In this document: positions 32,935 through 40,406 of the stretch, one piece after another | Position numbering within the stretch: the first letter of the stretch is position 1 | Layout: each line of letters starts with the position of its first letter | NCBI GenBank assembly: GCA_022704925.1 | Contig: JAKJFK010000001.1 | Coordinates: forward strand, 1 to 41,948 | Length of the DNA stretch: 41,948 nucleotides | Reading direction: 5' to 3' | DNA from: a candidate division TA06 bacterium | GTDB taxonomy: Bacteria; Ratteibacteria; UBA8468; MWAK01 | Translations under genes and position numbers: made by a program | The notes under the pieces: model-generated | The model's database searches: none | The model's input: the letters and a program-made list of their open reading frames with translations, nothing else | Told to the model about the DNA's origin: nothing

Positions 32935-32949
32935 GCGTTGGACCAACGC
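32935..32949 (+). promoter_or_regulatory. Perfect 7-1-7 palindromic operator candidate
   Basis: GCGTTGG A CCAACGC is a perfect palindrome placed over the predicted start of the Gfo/Idh transcript, where a bound repressor would block transcription; it lies about 55 bases upstream of the divergent FAD-dehydrogenase start. The TTGG/CCAA core loosely recalls FadR-type GntR sites, but no GntR gene is in the window. Confidence 0.5.
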
Positions 32950-32967
32950 GAAAAAGGAGATGGAGTG

Positions 32968-33951
32968 ATGATCAAGGTGGCATTGGTTGGCGCTGGTTTC
33001 ATGGGTGGCATGCATTCGGCCTGTTACCAGGCCGTCGAGGGGGCCGAACTGGCCTGGGTGGTGGACACCGACGCGGACCGGGCCGCCAAGCTGGCCGGCC
33101 GGCACGAGGCCCGTCCGACCGTTGACCTGGACGAGGCGCTGGCCGATCCGGCCGTTTCGCTGGTGGATGTCTGCCTGCCGACCGACCAGCACCCGGAGAA
33201 CGTCATCCGGGCCTGCCGGGCCGGCAAGAACGTCATCTGCGAGAAACCGATTGCCCTTACCCTGGCCGAGGCCGACCGCATGATCGCCGCCGCCCGGGAG
33301 AACCGGGTCAGGTTCATGGTGGCCATGGTGATAAGATTCTGGCCGGCTTACCAGCGGTTGACGGAAATTTACCGGAGCGGAGAACTCGGGAAACTGCAGG
33401 CCCTGACCCTGCAGCGGGTCTCTTCGCTGCCCACCTGGACCTGGAAGGATTGGATCCTCGACCGGAAGCGCAGCGGCGGCGCGGTGCTGGACATGCACAT
33501 CCACGATACCGATTTCGCCTACCACCTGCTCGGTCTTCCCCGGCAGATCGAGAGCCGGCTGGCGCCGACCAACCACGGTTTCATCTACTCGGTTTTCAGT
33601 TACCCGGGGACCACGGTGATGATCGAGGGCGGCTGGCACGAGGCCCGGAGCTGTCCTTTCTTCTCGGCCTACGAGGCGGTCTTCGAGAAAGGCGTGGTCA
33701 GTTACGACACCCGGCTGGTCCCGGACTTCACCATCTACCGGGAGGACCGGAAAGAAAACCCGGTTCTGCCCAGCCGCAAGGGGGGCGGCGACAGCGGCGG
33801 AAATATCTCCGACCTGGGCGGTTACTACAACGAGATCGCCTACCTGATCGACTGCCTCGAACGGGGCCGGGAACCCGAACTGGCCAGCGCTCAGAGCGCC
33901 CGCGAATCGCTGGCTCTGCTGCTCCAGGAGCTGGAGCAGGCCGGTCTCTGA
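32968..33951 (+). CDS. Gfo/Idh/MocA-family oxidoreductase
   Basis: A 327-residue NAD(P)-dependent sugar or inositol dehydrogenase-like protein. The Rossmann domain opens IKVALVGAGFMGGMHS and contains DVCLPTDQHPE and the signature VICEKPIAL (EKP). The C-terminal domain has GGAVLDMHIHDTDFAYHLLG, with the active-site Asp/His in the DxHIHD region, and ends DLGGYYNEIAYLIDCLERG. Length is typical. ATG 32968 has AAGGAGA about eight bases upstream; the frame is open earlier but overlaps the promoter. It is the only plus-strand gene in this stretch and is divergent from the FAD dehydrogenase/URO-D D pair. The substrate is not predictable; 2-hydroxy sugar acids would fit the neighbours. Confidence 0.85.
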   Translation: MIKVALVGAGFMGGMHSACYQAVEGAELAWVVDTDADRAAKLAGRHEARPTVDLDEALADPAVSLVDVCLPTDQHPENVIRACRAGKNVICEKPIALTLAEADRMIAAARENRVRFMVAMVIRFWPAYQRLTEIYRSGELGKLQALTLQRVSSLPTWTWKDWILDRKRSGGAVLDMHIHDTDFAYHLLGLPRQIESRLAPTNHGFIYSVFSYPGTTVMIEGGWHEARSCPFFSAYEAVFEKGVVSYDTRLVPDFTIYREDRKENPVLPSRKGGGDSGGNISDLGGYYNEIAYLIDCLERGREPELASAQSARESLALLLQELEQAGL

Positions 33952-33974
33952 CGCCGCCAACAAAGCTGGCCGGG

Positions 33975-34073
33975 CCGAAGGCGGACCGTCAAGTTTCAGG
34001 TCTCGAATTCGGACCGGAATCAGCTCTGGGAATTACCTTGAGTAATCCGGACCGAAGGCGGACCGGGATCAGC
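33975..34073. repeat. Short direct repeats between convergent genes
   Basis: CCGAAGGCGGACCG occurs twice, at 33975-33988 and 34052-34065, 77 bp apart. A related pair is CGGACCGGAATCAGC (34010-34024) and CGGACCGGGATCAGC (34059-34073), 14 of 15 identical. A small ATTAC/GTAAT hairpin lies between them. They fill the gap between the convergent stop codons of the Gfo/Idh and uxaE genes and may be decayed intergenic DNA. Confidence 0.5.
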
Positions 34074-35586
34074 GGGCAAAGGGCCGGGCGTGCCTTCCCA
34101 GGTGCTTGGCCAGGCACCGGTAGTGCTCCAGTTCCTCGGCTTCCAGGGTTCGGTAAAATTCCGTCCGGAACCGGTAGGAACCGTCTTCCGTCCGGGCGGT
34201 GAGGACCGAGCCGAAGGTTACGTGCAGCATCTGCCGGGTATGAAAATCATCGAGGGAAGCTTCCAGGTCTCCGTTTGAGAGTGCGTTCTCCGGCGGCACC
34301 CGGTCGATTTTGGCCGAGACGTGGTAGGAGGCCCGGTCGGTCTCGTAACGTTCGCGGGCGAAACGGTAGATGGCCCGATAAAGTTCCGGGTTGGTGTCGG
34401 CAATGGTCCGGACCGCCTCCAGATAGCTGGTGCCGGCCGTCTTCAGGTGAACCCTTCCTTCGGTTACCTCGGCGATCGTCGGGTAGAGGCTGAATTTATC
34501 CGAGCCGGAGTGGATGGAAATCTTGTAATTCCCGAGCTGCCGGGCCACCGCCCGGTGGCGGATCAGCTCCTTCCGGAATTCATCCAGGTTACCGATGTAG
34601 TCCACCCCTTTTTCGAAGCGGCCGACGAAGCGCGGCGCCAGGCTGACCCAGGTCACCCCGGCCCGGGCCAGTTCCGAGGCCACGAAATAATGTTCGCCGA
34701 CGGTGGTGGGCGTCAGTGTTTCGTCGACCGACATCTCGAGTTCGAAGGTGCGTCCGGCCGCGGCCGATTTCAGGGTCTGGTACATCATCACCGTGTGTTT
34801 GATGGCCCGGCCGTATTTGACGGCGGCCCGGAGCAGTTCGGTCTCCGAAAACTCCAGGCTGCTTCCGCCGGGCAGTTTTACCTTGCCGGACAGGTATGAT
34901 TTGCGCAGGCGGTCCAGGTTGAGGTCGGGCGCCTCGGCCCCCAGGCCGCGGCACTTGGAAAGCAGCGTTTCGGGGGCGTCGGTGTCGGCCTGGTTGTCAA
35001 CCTGGTCGCCGGGGTCGATCGTAAAAAGGGTGAAGCCGGCCCGCAGGCAATCGGCCAGATCGGCCGGGGTCTTGAGATGGTCGGCGTCCGAACCGAAGCC
35101 GTCGGTGTAGCCGGTCTGGAAGATGCCCCAGAGGGCCTCGTCCATGACCTGCTGCGGGTGGCGGCCGGTGCGAGCCATCTCCCGGATGGACTGCTGGGCC
35201 AGGTAAGGAAAGAGGTTGGTTCCTTCGATGGCCCGGATGTGGCCGGGCGTGGCCAGGCCGAGCCGGTCGCCCAGGCCGATCGAGGTCCGCCCTTCCGAAC
35301 GGACCGGCCGCAGGTAATCGAGGGCCTTCCGAAGCGCGGCGGCGTTGGCCGGCGTGAGTTCTCCCACCAGTATCCGGCCGGCGATCATCGTTCCTTCAAA
35401 GCCGGCCCGGCGCAGGTCAGTCTCATCCCCTTTGACCAGCAGCTGTTTCCCCTTTTCGGAACGGGCCAGCGCGTAGGTTCGCCCGGCCGTGGCCACCGTG
35501 GAATCCGGGTAGACCTCCAGGTTCGTGAACTCCGCCTGGAGTTCGGTCGTTCGGCCGGGTGCCTTCTGAAATTCAAGTTCGGCCAT
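34069..35586 (-). CDS. uxaE: Tagaturonate epimerase
   Basis: UxaE interconverts D-tagaturonate and D-fructuronate, letting galacturonate (pectin sugar) enter the glucuronate branch. The 505-residue protein shows family segments SIGLGDRLGLATPGH, TDGFGSDADHLKT with metal-binding Asp/His, FTIDPGDQVDN, a long middle region with MSVDETLTPTT, then KISIHSGSDKFSLYP and LKTAGTSYLEA near the end. The AGGGAGG site before the ATG is excellent. It is the last gene of a five-gene operon, 10 bases after the Gfo/Idh gene. UxaB, UxaC, KdgK or KDPG aldolase genes are not visible here, so the rest of the pathway must be elsewhere or the substrate differs from tagaturonate. Confidence 0.8.
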   Translation of the reverse strand: MAELEFQKAPGRTTELQAEFTNLEVYPDSTVATAGRTYALARSEKGKQLLVKGDETDLRRAGFEGTMIAGRILVGELTPANAAALRKALDYLRPVRSEGRTSIGLGDRLGLATPGHIRAIEGTNLFPYLAQQSIREMARTGRHPQQVMDEALWGIFQTGYTDGFGSDADHLKTPADLADCLRAGFTLFTIDPGDQVDNQADTDAPETLLSKCRGLGAEAPDLNLDRLRKSYLSGKVKLPGGSSLEFSETELLRAAVKYGRAIKHTVMMYQTLKSAAAGRTFELEMSVDETLTPTTVGEHYFVASELARAGVTWVSLAPRFVGRFEKGVDYIGNLDEFRKELIRHRAVARQLGNYKISIHSGSDKFSLYPTIAEVTEGRVHLKTAGTSYLEAVRTIADTNPELYRAIYRFARERYETDRASYHVSAKIDRVPPENALSNGDLEASLDDFHTRQMLHVTFGSVLTARTEDGSYRFRTEFYRTLEAEELEHYRCLAKHLGRHARPFAR

Positions 35587-35596
35587 GTTGCCTCCC

Positions 35597-36841
35597 TTAG
35601 CGTTTGCGGTAGTCGGCCAGCGGAACGTGATCCTGGATGCGGATCGCCCGGCCCCTGGCGATGGAACGGTTGGCCGCCGCCCCGATCAGCATCGAGATGG
35701 CGCCCTCGTATGAACCGGCCATGTGGTTCAGGGGATCGGGCAGGTCGCCCCGGAAGAGCATCCGCCGCAGCCGGGTATCGCCGCCACCATGGCCGCCGGT
35801 GGCCTTGGGCACCTGGTAGGTGATCCGCTCGTTCCGCCGGTTGAAGAAGGTGACCGTCTGGTGCGTGCCGCCGGTGCTGTCGCCGCTCTGGTACTCGGCG
35901 ACCTCGATCCGGCCGTCGGTGCCGCTGACGCTGGCCCGGAATCCCTCGTAGGGGGAGTGGGCGACCAGCGAGTAAGTCAGCAGGGCGCCGCCGGAATACC
36001 GGACGTTCACGCTCATGCTGTCCTCGATGTCGATTTCTTCGGAGAAGACGCAGCCGTCGCGGTGGTACCCGTCATGTTTCTCCGCTTCCAGGTACATCTT
36101 GACCATTCTTTCGTTGGCGGTGAGATCGAAGTAAAACTCGCAGCTGGAACGGTGGCGGCAGGTCAGGCAGCGCTGGCCGCGTTTTTTCCGGTTCGGCCCG
36201 TAAAAGCGCAGGCTGCCGAAGGCGTTGACCACTTCCGGTTCTTCGCCCACCCACCAGTTAATGGCGTCAAAATGGTGGGTGGCCTTGTGGACCAGCAGCC
36301 CGCCGGAGTTTTCCTTGCGCCGGTGCCAGCGGCGGAAATAATCGGCGCCGTGGCGGGTGTCCAGCAGCCACTCGAAATCGACGTTGAGGATGGTGCCGAC
36401 CAGGCCGTCCCGGAGCAGTTCCCGGATCCTGGTTATGTAGGGGGTGAACCGGTAATTGAAGGTGACAATGACCTTGCGGCCGGTGCGGGCCTCGGTCTCC
36501 AGGATCTGGCGGCACTTCTCCAGGTCAACGGTCATCGGCTTCTCGGTGATCGCGTCCAGGCCGGCCTCCAGGGCCCGGATGATGTACTCGTGGTGGTACC
36601 GGTCGACCGTGGTGACGATGACCGTTTCCGGCCGGGTCTCCCGGATCATCCGGTCGTAATCGGTGTAGGTCCGGCAGTCCAGCCGGCAGAATTCCTTGAC
36701 GTAGGCGGACCGGACCGGGTTGGGGTCGAAGATGCCGACCACCTCGGCGACATCGGCGTACTCTTCCTTGAGTGGATAGGCGTACATGCCCAGGCCCCGG
36801 CCGCTGGCACCGACCAGGGCGTAGCGTTTGCGCTGCTTCAT
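35597..36841 (-). CDS. Gfo/Idh/MocA oxidoreductase with four-cysteine insert
   Basis: A 414-residue NAD(P)-dependent oxidoreductase-like protein. The Rossmann domain begins YALVGASGRGLGMYAYPL, with the signature AITEKPMTVD (EKP at residues 100-102) and the catalytic-domain motif GGLLVHKATHHFDAINWW. After this is an unusual insert, CLTCRHRSSC and later DGC, giving C225-x2-C228-x5-C234 and C264, compatible with a zinc or iron-sulfur site. The canonical family lacks it, although similar inserts occur in subgroups. GAGGAA precedes the ATG. It lies 10 bases before uxaE and 43 after the alpha/beta hydrolase. Likely works on a sugar acid or glycoside; NAD-dependent glycosidase-like chemistry is also possible for this family. 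Confidence 0.8.
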   Translation of the reverse strand: MKQRKRYALVGASGRGLGMYAYPLKEEYADVAEVVGIFDPNPVRSAYVKEFCRLDCRTYTDYDRMIRETRPETVIVTTVDRYHHEYIIRALEAGLDAITEKPMTVDLEKCRQILETEARTGRKVIVTFNYRFTPYITRIRELLRDGLVGTILNVDFEWLLDTRHGADYFRRWHRRKENSGGLLVHKATHHFDAINWWVGEEPEVVNAFGSLRFYGPNRKKRGQRCLTCRHRSSCEFYFDLTANERMVKMYLEAEKHDGYHRDGCVFSEEIDIEDSMSVNVRYSGGALLTYSLVAHSPYEGFRASVSGTDGRIEVAEYQSGDSTGGTHQTVTFFNRRNERITYQVPKATGGHGGGDTRLRRMLFRGDLPDPLNHMAGSYEGAISMLIGAAANRSIARGRAIRIQDHVPLADYRKR

Positions 36842-36884
36842 CCTTTTTTTCCTCGTTCCTTAGCGTGATCGGGCGCCCGCGTTT

Positions 36885-37922
36885 CTACAGGTACTTCTTG
36901 AAGAAGTCGAAGGCCCGGCGACCGCTGAAGGCGTGCGGTCCGGGATGGATGTCGGTCCAGAGATCGGCTGCGGCCTCGGCGGCCCGGTAGATCCGTTCCA
37001 CGCCCCGGTAGCCCTCGAGCTGGTCCTGGATAAAGAAGCAGGTGTCGTAGATGCCCATTTCCAGCAGCAGTGGCCGTGGGGCGATGAGTCCGGCGATATC
37101 GTCGGTGTCGAAGTATCGGTAGAGGTTGGGGACCATCTGGGAGCCGCACCAGTTGGCGCGCTCGATGGCAAAGCCCCGCCAGGAATTCACATAGCCGATG
37201 ATATCGGCGGCCCGGATGCGCGGTTCGACGGCCGTGGTGAAGGTGGTCATGGTGCCGCCCTGGGAGAGGCCCATCATCCCGATCCGGTCCGGATCGACCT
37301 CGGGCCGGGTCTGGAGATAGTCGACGCAGCACTTCATGTCCCAGATATTCAAGGTCAGCGTGTAGACACCCAGCATGGCTCCCTTGAGAAAATTGATATT
37401 GCAGGGATCGCGGCCGGGGAAGGGGTCGGCGCCGTCGCGCCGTTCGCCGAAGACGCGCAGGTCGGGCGCCAGGGTGATAAAGCCGGCCCGGGCCATCTGC
37501 TCGGCGTAATTATAATTGTGCGCGGCGATGTTCTGCTCGACGGCCGCCGAGCTCCGGAATCCGGCCACGGCATCCTTGCCGTGGAGGCCGTGGCCGTGGC
37601 TGCAGAGAATGGCCGCCTGCTTACGGTCGGCGGCCATCCGGCGCGGCTTGAGCAGTAGGCAGGGAACCGACATGAACGCCTCGGAATTGAGCACTACCCG
37701 TTCCCGGACCAGATCGCCCTCGGTTACCGAGTATTCCACCTCGGCTTGCAACGGCACCGGTTTCGGGAAATCGCCCAGCAGTTCCAGCAGTTTCGGCAGC
37801 GCCTTTTTCCGCCAGGTCCGCCAGTCGTTCCGGCTCCGGCCCCGGAAAGCCAGCAAAGGTTTCCAGTCTTCGAATTTCCGGTTCCAGTAAGACTGCATCG
37901 AGAAATTCCGTCGGGCGGACAT
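36885..37922 (-). CDS. Alpha/beta hydrolase, acetylxylan-esterase-like
   Basis: A 345-residue serine hydrolase. ILCSHGHGLHGKD is the oxyanion-loop region, the nucleophile is S220 in MMGLSQGGTMT (GxSxGG), and the general base is probably H330 in HPGPHAFSG, with an Asp between them. LAPDLRVFGERRDG is also typical of acetylxylan esterase/cephalosporin deacetylase-type and related hydrolases. No signal peptide is seen, so it acts in the cytoplasm, suggesting removal of acyl or methyl-ester groups from an imported sugar derivative. It lies between URO-D E and the Gfo/Idh gene, with short gaps of 32 and 43 bases, so it is co-transcribed. An unsubstituted uronate pathway would not need an esterase; the natural substrate may be esterified. 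Confidence 0.75.
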   Translation of the reverse strand: MSARRNFSMQSYWNRKFEDWKPLLAFRGRSRNDWRTWRKKALPKLLELLGDFPKPVPLQAEVEYSVTEGDLVRERVVLNSEAFMSVPCLLLKPRRMAADRKQAAILCSHGHGLHGKDAVAGFRSSAAVEQNIAAHNYNYAEQMARAGFITLAPDLRVFGERRDGADPFPGRDPCNINFLKGAMLGVYTLTLNIWDMKCCVDYLQTRPEVDPDRIGMMGLSQGGTMTTFTTAVEPRIRAADIIGYVNSWRGFAIERANWCGSQMVPNLYRYFDTDDIAGLIAPRPLLLEMGIYDTCFFIQDQLEGYRGVERIYRAAEAAADLWTDIHPGPHAFSGRRAFDFFKKYL

Positions 37923-37954
37923 GTTTCGATAGCCTCGGATTCGGGTTGCCCGTT

Positions 37955-39061
37955 TCAGGCGGGCCGGTAGTTGTTGACCAGGTCGGCGACGATCTTCACC
38001 CGGTCGAAATCGGCGTCGGATGGAACATTGTCGCTCATGCCGAGCGCGAAAAGGTTTCCATGCGGCACCCGGGGCAGCAGGTCTTTAATATAGGCGGCCA
38101 GGTCCCGGCGGTCGCCGCCCTGGGGGCACATCAGGACCGAGGGTACGCCGCCCTGGATGACCACCTCCGGCCCGACCGCCTCCAGCGCTTCGGGAATGGT
38201 CAGCCGGGCCATCGGGGCCACCGAGACCGCCTCGATCACATCCAGGCCGCTGCCGGGCACCAGTGGCAGCAGGTGTTCGGTTCGGCCGCACCAGTGGCCC
38301 TGGTAGATCTTGCCGGCCCGGTGCAGGATTTCGGCCACCCGGCGGAAGTAAGGGACGGCCAGGCGCTTGAAGAGGTTCGGCGGCGTGGTCCACTCGTCCA
38401 TATTGTCGCCCTGCTGAACGACCAGCGCCGGTCCGCTTGCCAGCAATTCGGCCCCGGCCAGATTAACCCGCGCGATCACCTCCATCAGTTCCTCGACCAG
38501 CTCCGGGTAATCGGCGTAGAGATAGATGCCGGCCTGGTAACCGGCTTCCTGCTTGGCAAAATGTATGTAAGGGAAGCAGAATGGAAGTCCGACCAGAGAG
38601 ATGCCGTCCTCGCCCACTTCCGCTTCGCTCTCGAGGAAAGAAGTGAAATCGGCCTTGAGGCTGGTATGCTCGAAGAGGTATTTGACCACCGGGATATCCT
38701 CGGCCCGCTTGATCCGGTGCTCCATCAGGTAACAGGTGCGTGCCGAGTCGTCGGCGTACTCGTGCAGGGTGCTGACGGTTCCGACCGGCGTCCGGTATTC
38801 GGTCCGGCGCCGCCGCCCGTCATCCCGCTCGGTCACCTCGACCGTCGGGTCCAGCACCGGCTCCAGGACGTTGGTGCGGACCCAGAGGGTGGCACCGACC
38901 GCCCGGACCAGGTCGTTCCGGCTCAGCCCGGCGTAGGCTTCCGGTATCCGGCCGTTGGCCCGGTTGACCCGGTACCAGTAGTCGAAATTAGGCACGAAGG
39001 GCAGGCGGTCGCCGTTGCCCCTGGTCAGAATACGGGTATAATTTTCCCGCCTGGTAAGCAT
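37955..39061 (-). CDS. URO-D-fold protein E (retains H-x-C)
   Basis: A 368-residue URO-D superfamily protein. It alone among the six keeps the H-x-C pattern of MtaA-type zinc methyltransferases: H256-W-C258-G259 in QGHWCGRTEHLLPL. Other segments are LVVQQGDNMDEWTTPP and VVIQGGVPSVLM; the C-terminal motif reads ALGMSDNVPSDAD instead of GGYxPxxDH. The second zinc cysteine is not obvious. HemE's arginine motif is absent. It sits directly after URO-D F in the uxaE operon (43-base gap). If any of the six is a methyl-transferring enzyme this is the best candidate, but no corrinoid-binding protein (GxDxHxxG) is encoded in the window. Confidence 0.72.
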   Translation of the reverse strand: MLTRRENYTRILTRGNGDRLPFVPNFDYWYRVNRANGRIPEAYAGLSRNDLVRAVGATLWVRTNVLEPVLDPTVEVTERDDGRRRRTEYRTPVGTVSTLHEYADDSARTCYLMEHRIKRAEDIPVVKYLFEHTSLKADFTSFLESEAEVGEDGISLVGLPFCFPYIHFAKQEAGYQAGIYLYADYPELVEELMEVIARVNLAGAELLASGPALVVQQGDNMDEWTTPPNLFKRLAVPYFRRVAEILHRAGKIYQGHWCGRTEHLLPLVPGSGLDVIEAVSVAPMARLTIPEALEAVGPEVVIQGGVPSVLMCPQGGDRRDLAAYIKDLLPRVPHGNLFALGMSDNVPSDADFDRVKIVADLVNNYRPA

Positions 39062-39104
39062 GGGTTTTCTGCCTCGCGGTTTTTCAGGCCGGCCGCGGCC
39101 TTTT

Positions 39105-40232
39105 TCAGAGCCAGCCGGTCAGTTTCGCCAGTTCCCGGCTGTAATGGATGAAGTCGGCCCAGGAGATGTCGGGCGGTACGCCGTGGTCACACGAGGGAAC
39201 GTAGCCGCCGTCAACCAGCATGGGCGGTATCACGCGCTGGAGTTCGGCCTCGATCACCGCTCCGCCCTTGGCGATGGCCCGCTTGTCGATGCCGCCGTGG
39301 TAGGCCATGCTGCGGCCGAACTGCTTCCGGTAGGCGGGCAGGTCATTGCCGGCGGCCACTTCGATCGGCTGGCAGGAGTTAATGCCCGACTCGATCCAGA
39401 GCGGAATCAGTTCGCCGATGTAGCCGTCGGAGTCGACGTCGATGATCCGGCAGCCGCTCCGGCGGGCCGCCGCCGACCAGGTCTGCCAGCAGGGCATCAG
39501 GAAACGGCGGGCCATGGCGGGTGAGATCATGCTCTTGGCCTTATAGGCCATGTCCTCGGAGAAACCGAAATGATCCGGGGCGACGCGGGCAAAGATCCGG
39601 TCCAGGATCGTCATGATGAAATCGCGCCAGAAGAGGGCCATCTCCTCGACCAGTTCCGGGTCCTCGGCCATGAAGAGGCAGAGATTTTCAAAGCCGCACC
39701 AGTTGCGCAGCTGCCAGAAGGGGCCGTTGAACCAGATGCGCAAAACGTAATCCCGGTCGGCCAGCTGCCGGCAGCGGACCTCGAAGTCCTCGGGAAAACG
39801 GCCGGGCGTGTCGGGGTTGAAGCGTTTTTTCATGGCATCCCAGTCGGCCCGGTTTTCGACCGGATGGCGGTGGTACTTGCGGGTTACGAAGTCCTTGGCG
39901 CTGCGCAGGTAGGTAAAATCGTACCGGTCGGAGACCTCGACGATCTCGCCCCGGATGGTCTGCATCAGGTAATGGCCGTCGCGGTGCTCAAGAATCTTCT
40001 CTTCGAAGGCCGGCATCAGGTCGAAGTTGACCCCCAGGTTGACCTGCGGCTTGGTTGTCTCCGGTTGGATCCCCAGCGTTTCCATCAGGACTTCAGACCA
40101 GGGGCGGTCGGCCGGGAGGCCCTCCTGGTGCCAGCGCTTGAGCGTGGATTCGCGGGGGCCGCCCGGCAGCAGCGGTAACCGGTCCGGTTTGCCAAAGGTG
40201 AGCGCCTCGATCCATCTTTCTCTTGCGTTCAT
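39105..40232 (-). CDS. URO-D-fold protein F
   Basis: A 375-residue URO-D superfamily protein, first gene of the uxaE operon. It opens MNARERWIEALTFGKPDRLP, has FGFSEDMAYK (residues 222-231), the metal-site region D267-S-D269-G270 and the C-terminal GGYVPSCDHGVPPDIS. These motifs group it with B and D. PFWQLRNWCGFENL resembles a segment of D (GPFWFPRILFGIEAHL), so the substrate pocket is probably alike in the two. HemE's arginine motif is absent. The start is preceded by GGGGGG close to a usual ribosome-site position. Expression probably begins in the A+T-rich region above 40233, where an inverted repeat lies. Function unknown; a decarboxylase or methyl-transfer reaction would be guesses. Confidence 0.75.
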   Translation of the reverse strand: MNARERWIEALTFGKPDRLPLLPGGPRESTLKRWHQEGLPADRPWSEVLMETLGIQPETTKPQVNLGVNFDLMPAFEEKILEHRDGHYLMQTIRGEIVEVSDRYDFTYLRSAKDFVTRKYHRHPVENRADWDAMKKRFNPDTPGRFPEDFEVRCRQLADRDYVLRIWFNGPFWQLRNWCGFENLCLFMAEDPELVEEMALFWRDFIMTILDRIFARVAPDHFGFSEDMAYKAKSMISPAMARRFLMPCWQTWSAAARRSGCRIIDVDSDGYIGELIPLWIESGINSCQPIEVAAGNDLPAYRKQFGRSMAYHGGIDKRAIAKGGAVIEAELQRVIPPMLVDGGYVPSCDHGVPPDISWADFIHYSRELAKLTGWL

Positions 40233-40291
40233 TGTTTTCCCCCCGGTTTTTTCCGTTGATGGTTTAAATAGCGGCCCGGCCGGCTGATCCA

Positions 40292-40351
40292 GCCGTGATT
40301 ATTTATCCTCAATTTTAACATTTTAAGTTTTTTTTGCCTATTTATCACGGC
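40292..40351 (-). promoter_or_regulatory. Upstream region of the URO-D F operon with 8-bp inverted repeats
   Basis: GCCGTGAT (40292-40299) and ATCACGGC (40344-40351) form a perfect 8-bp inverted repeat whose centres are 52 bp apart, about five helical turns. Between them is an A+T-rich stretch including a run of eight T, where a promoter is likely although no convincing -35/-10 pair could be picked. The spacing would suit two half-sites or looping by a regulator. Confidence 0.4.
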
Positions 40352-40406
40352 GAACGGGGAAGGATTGGACGTTGGATCCGGGGCGAAGCTGGAGGCCGGC
40401 CGGGTT

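Noticed and set aside
33952-34068. CRISPR-like repeats between the convergent genes
   Set aside because: Only two copies of a 14-mer, no regular spacers and no cas genes.
8743-40232. Annotating any URO-D paralogue as hemE
   Set aside because: All six lack the N-terminal RxPxWxMRQAGR arginine signature required for uroporphyrinogen III decarboxylation, and no other haem genes are nearby.
36885-40232. Methanol or methylamine methyltransferase system (MtaABC-like)
   Set aside because: No corrinoid-binding GxDxHxxG protein and no substrate-specific MT1 subunit are encoded in the window; only URO-D-fold proteins are present.
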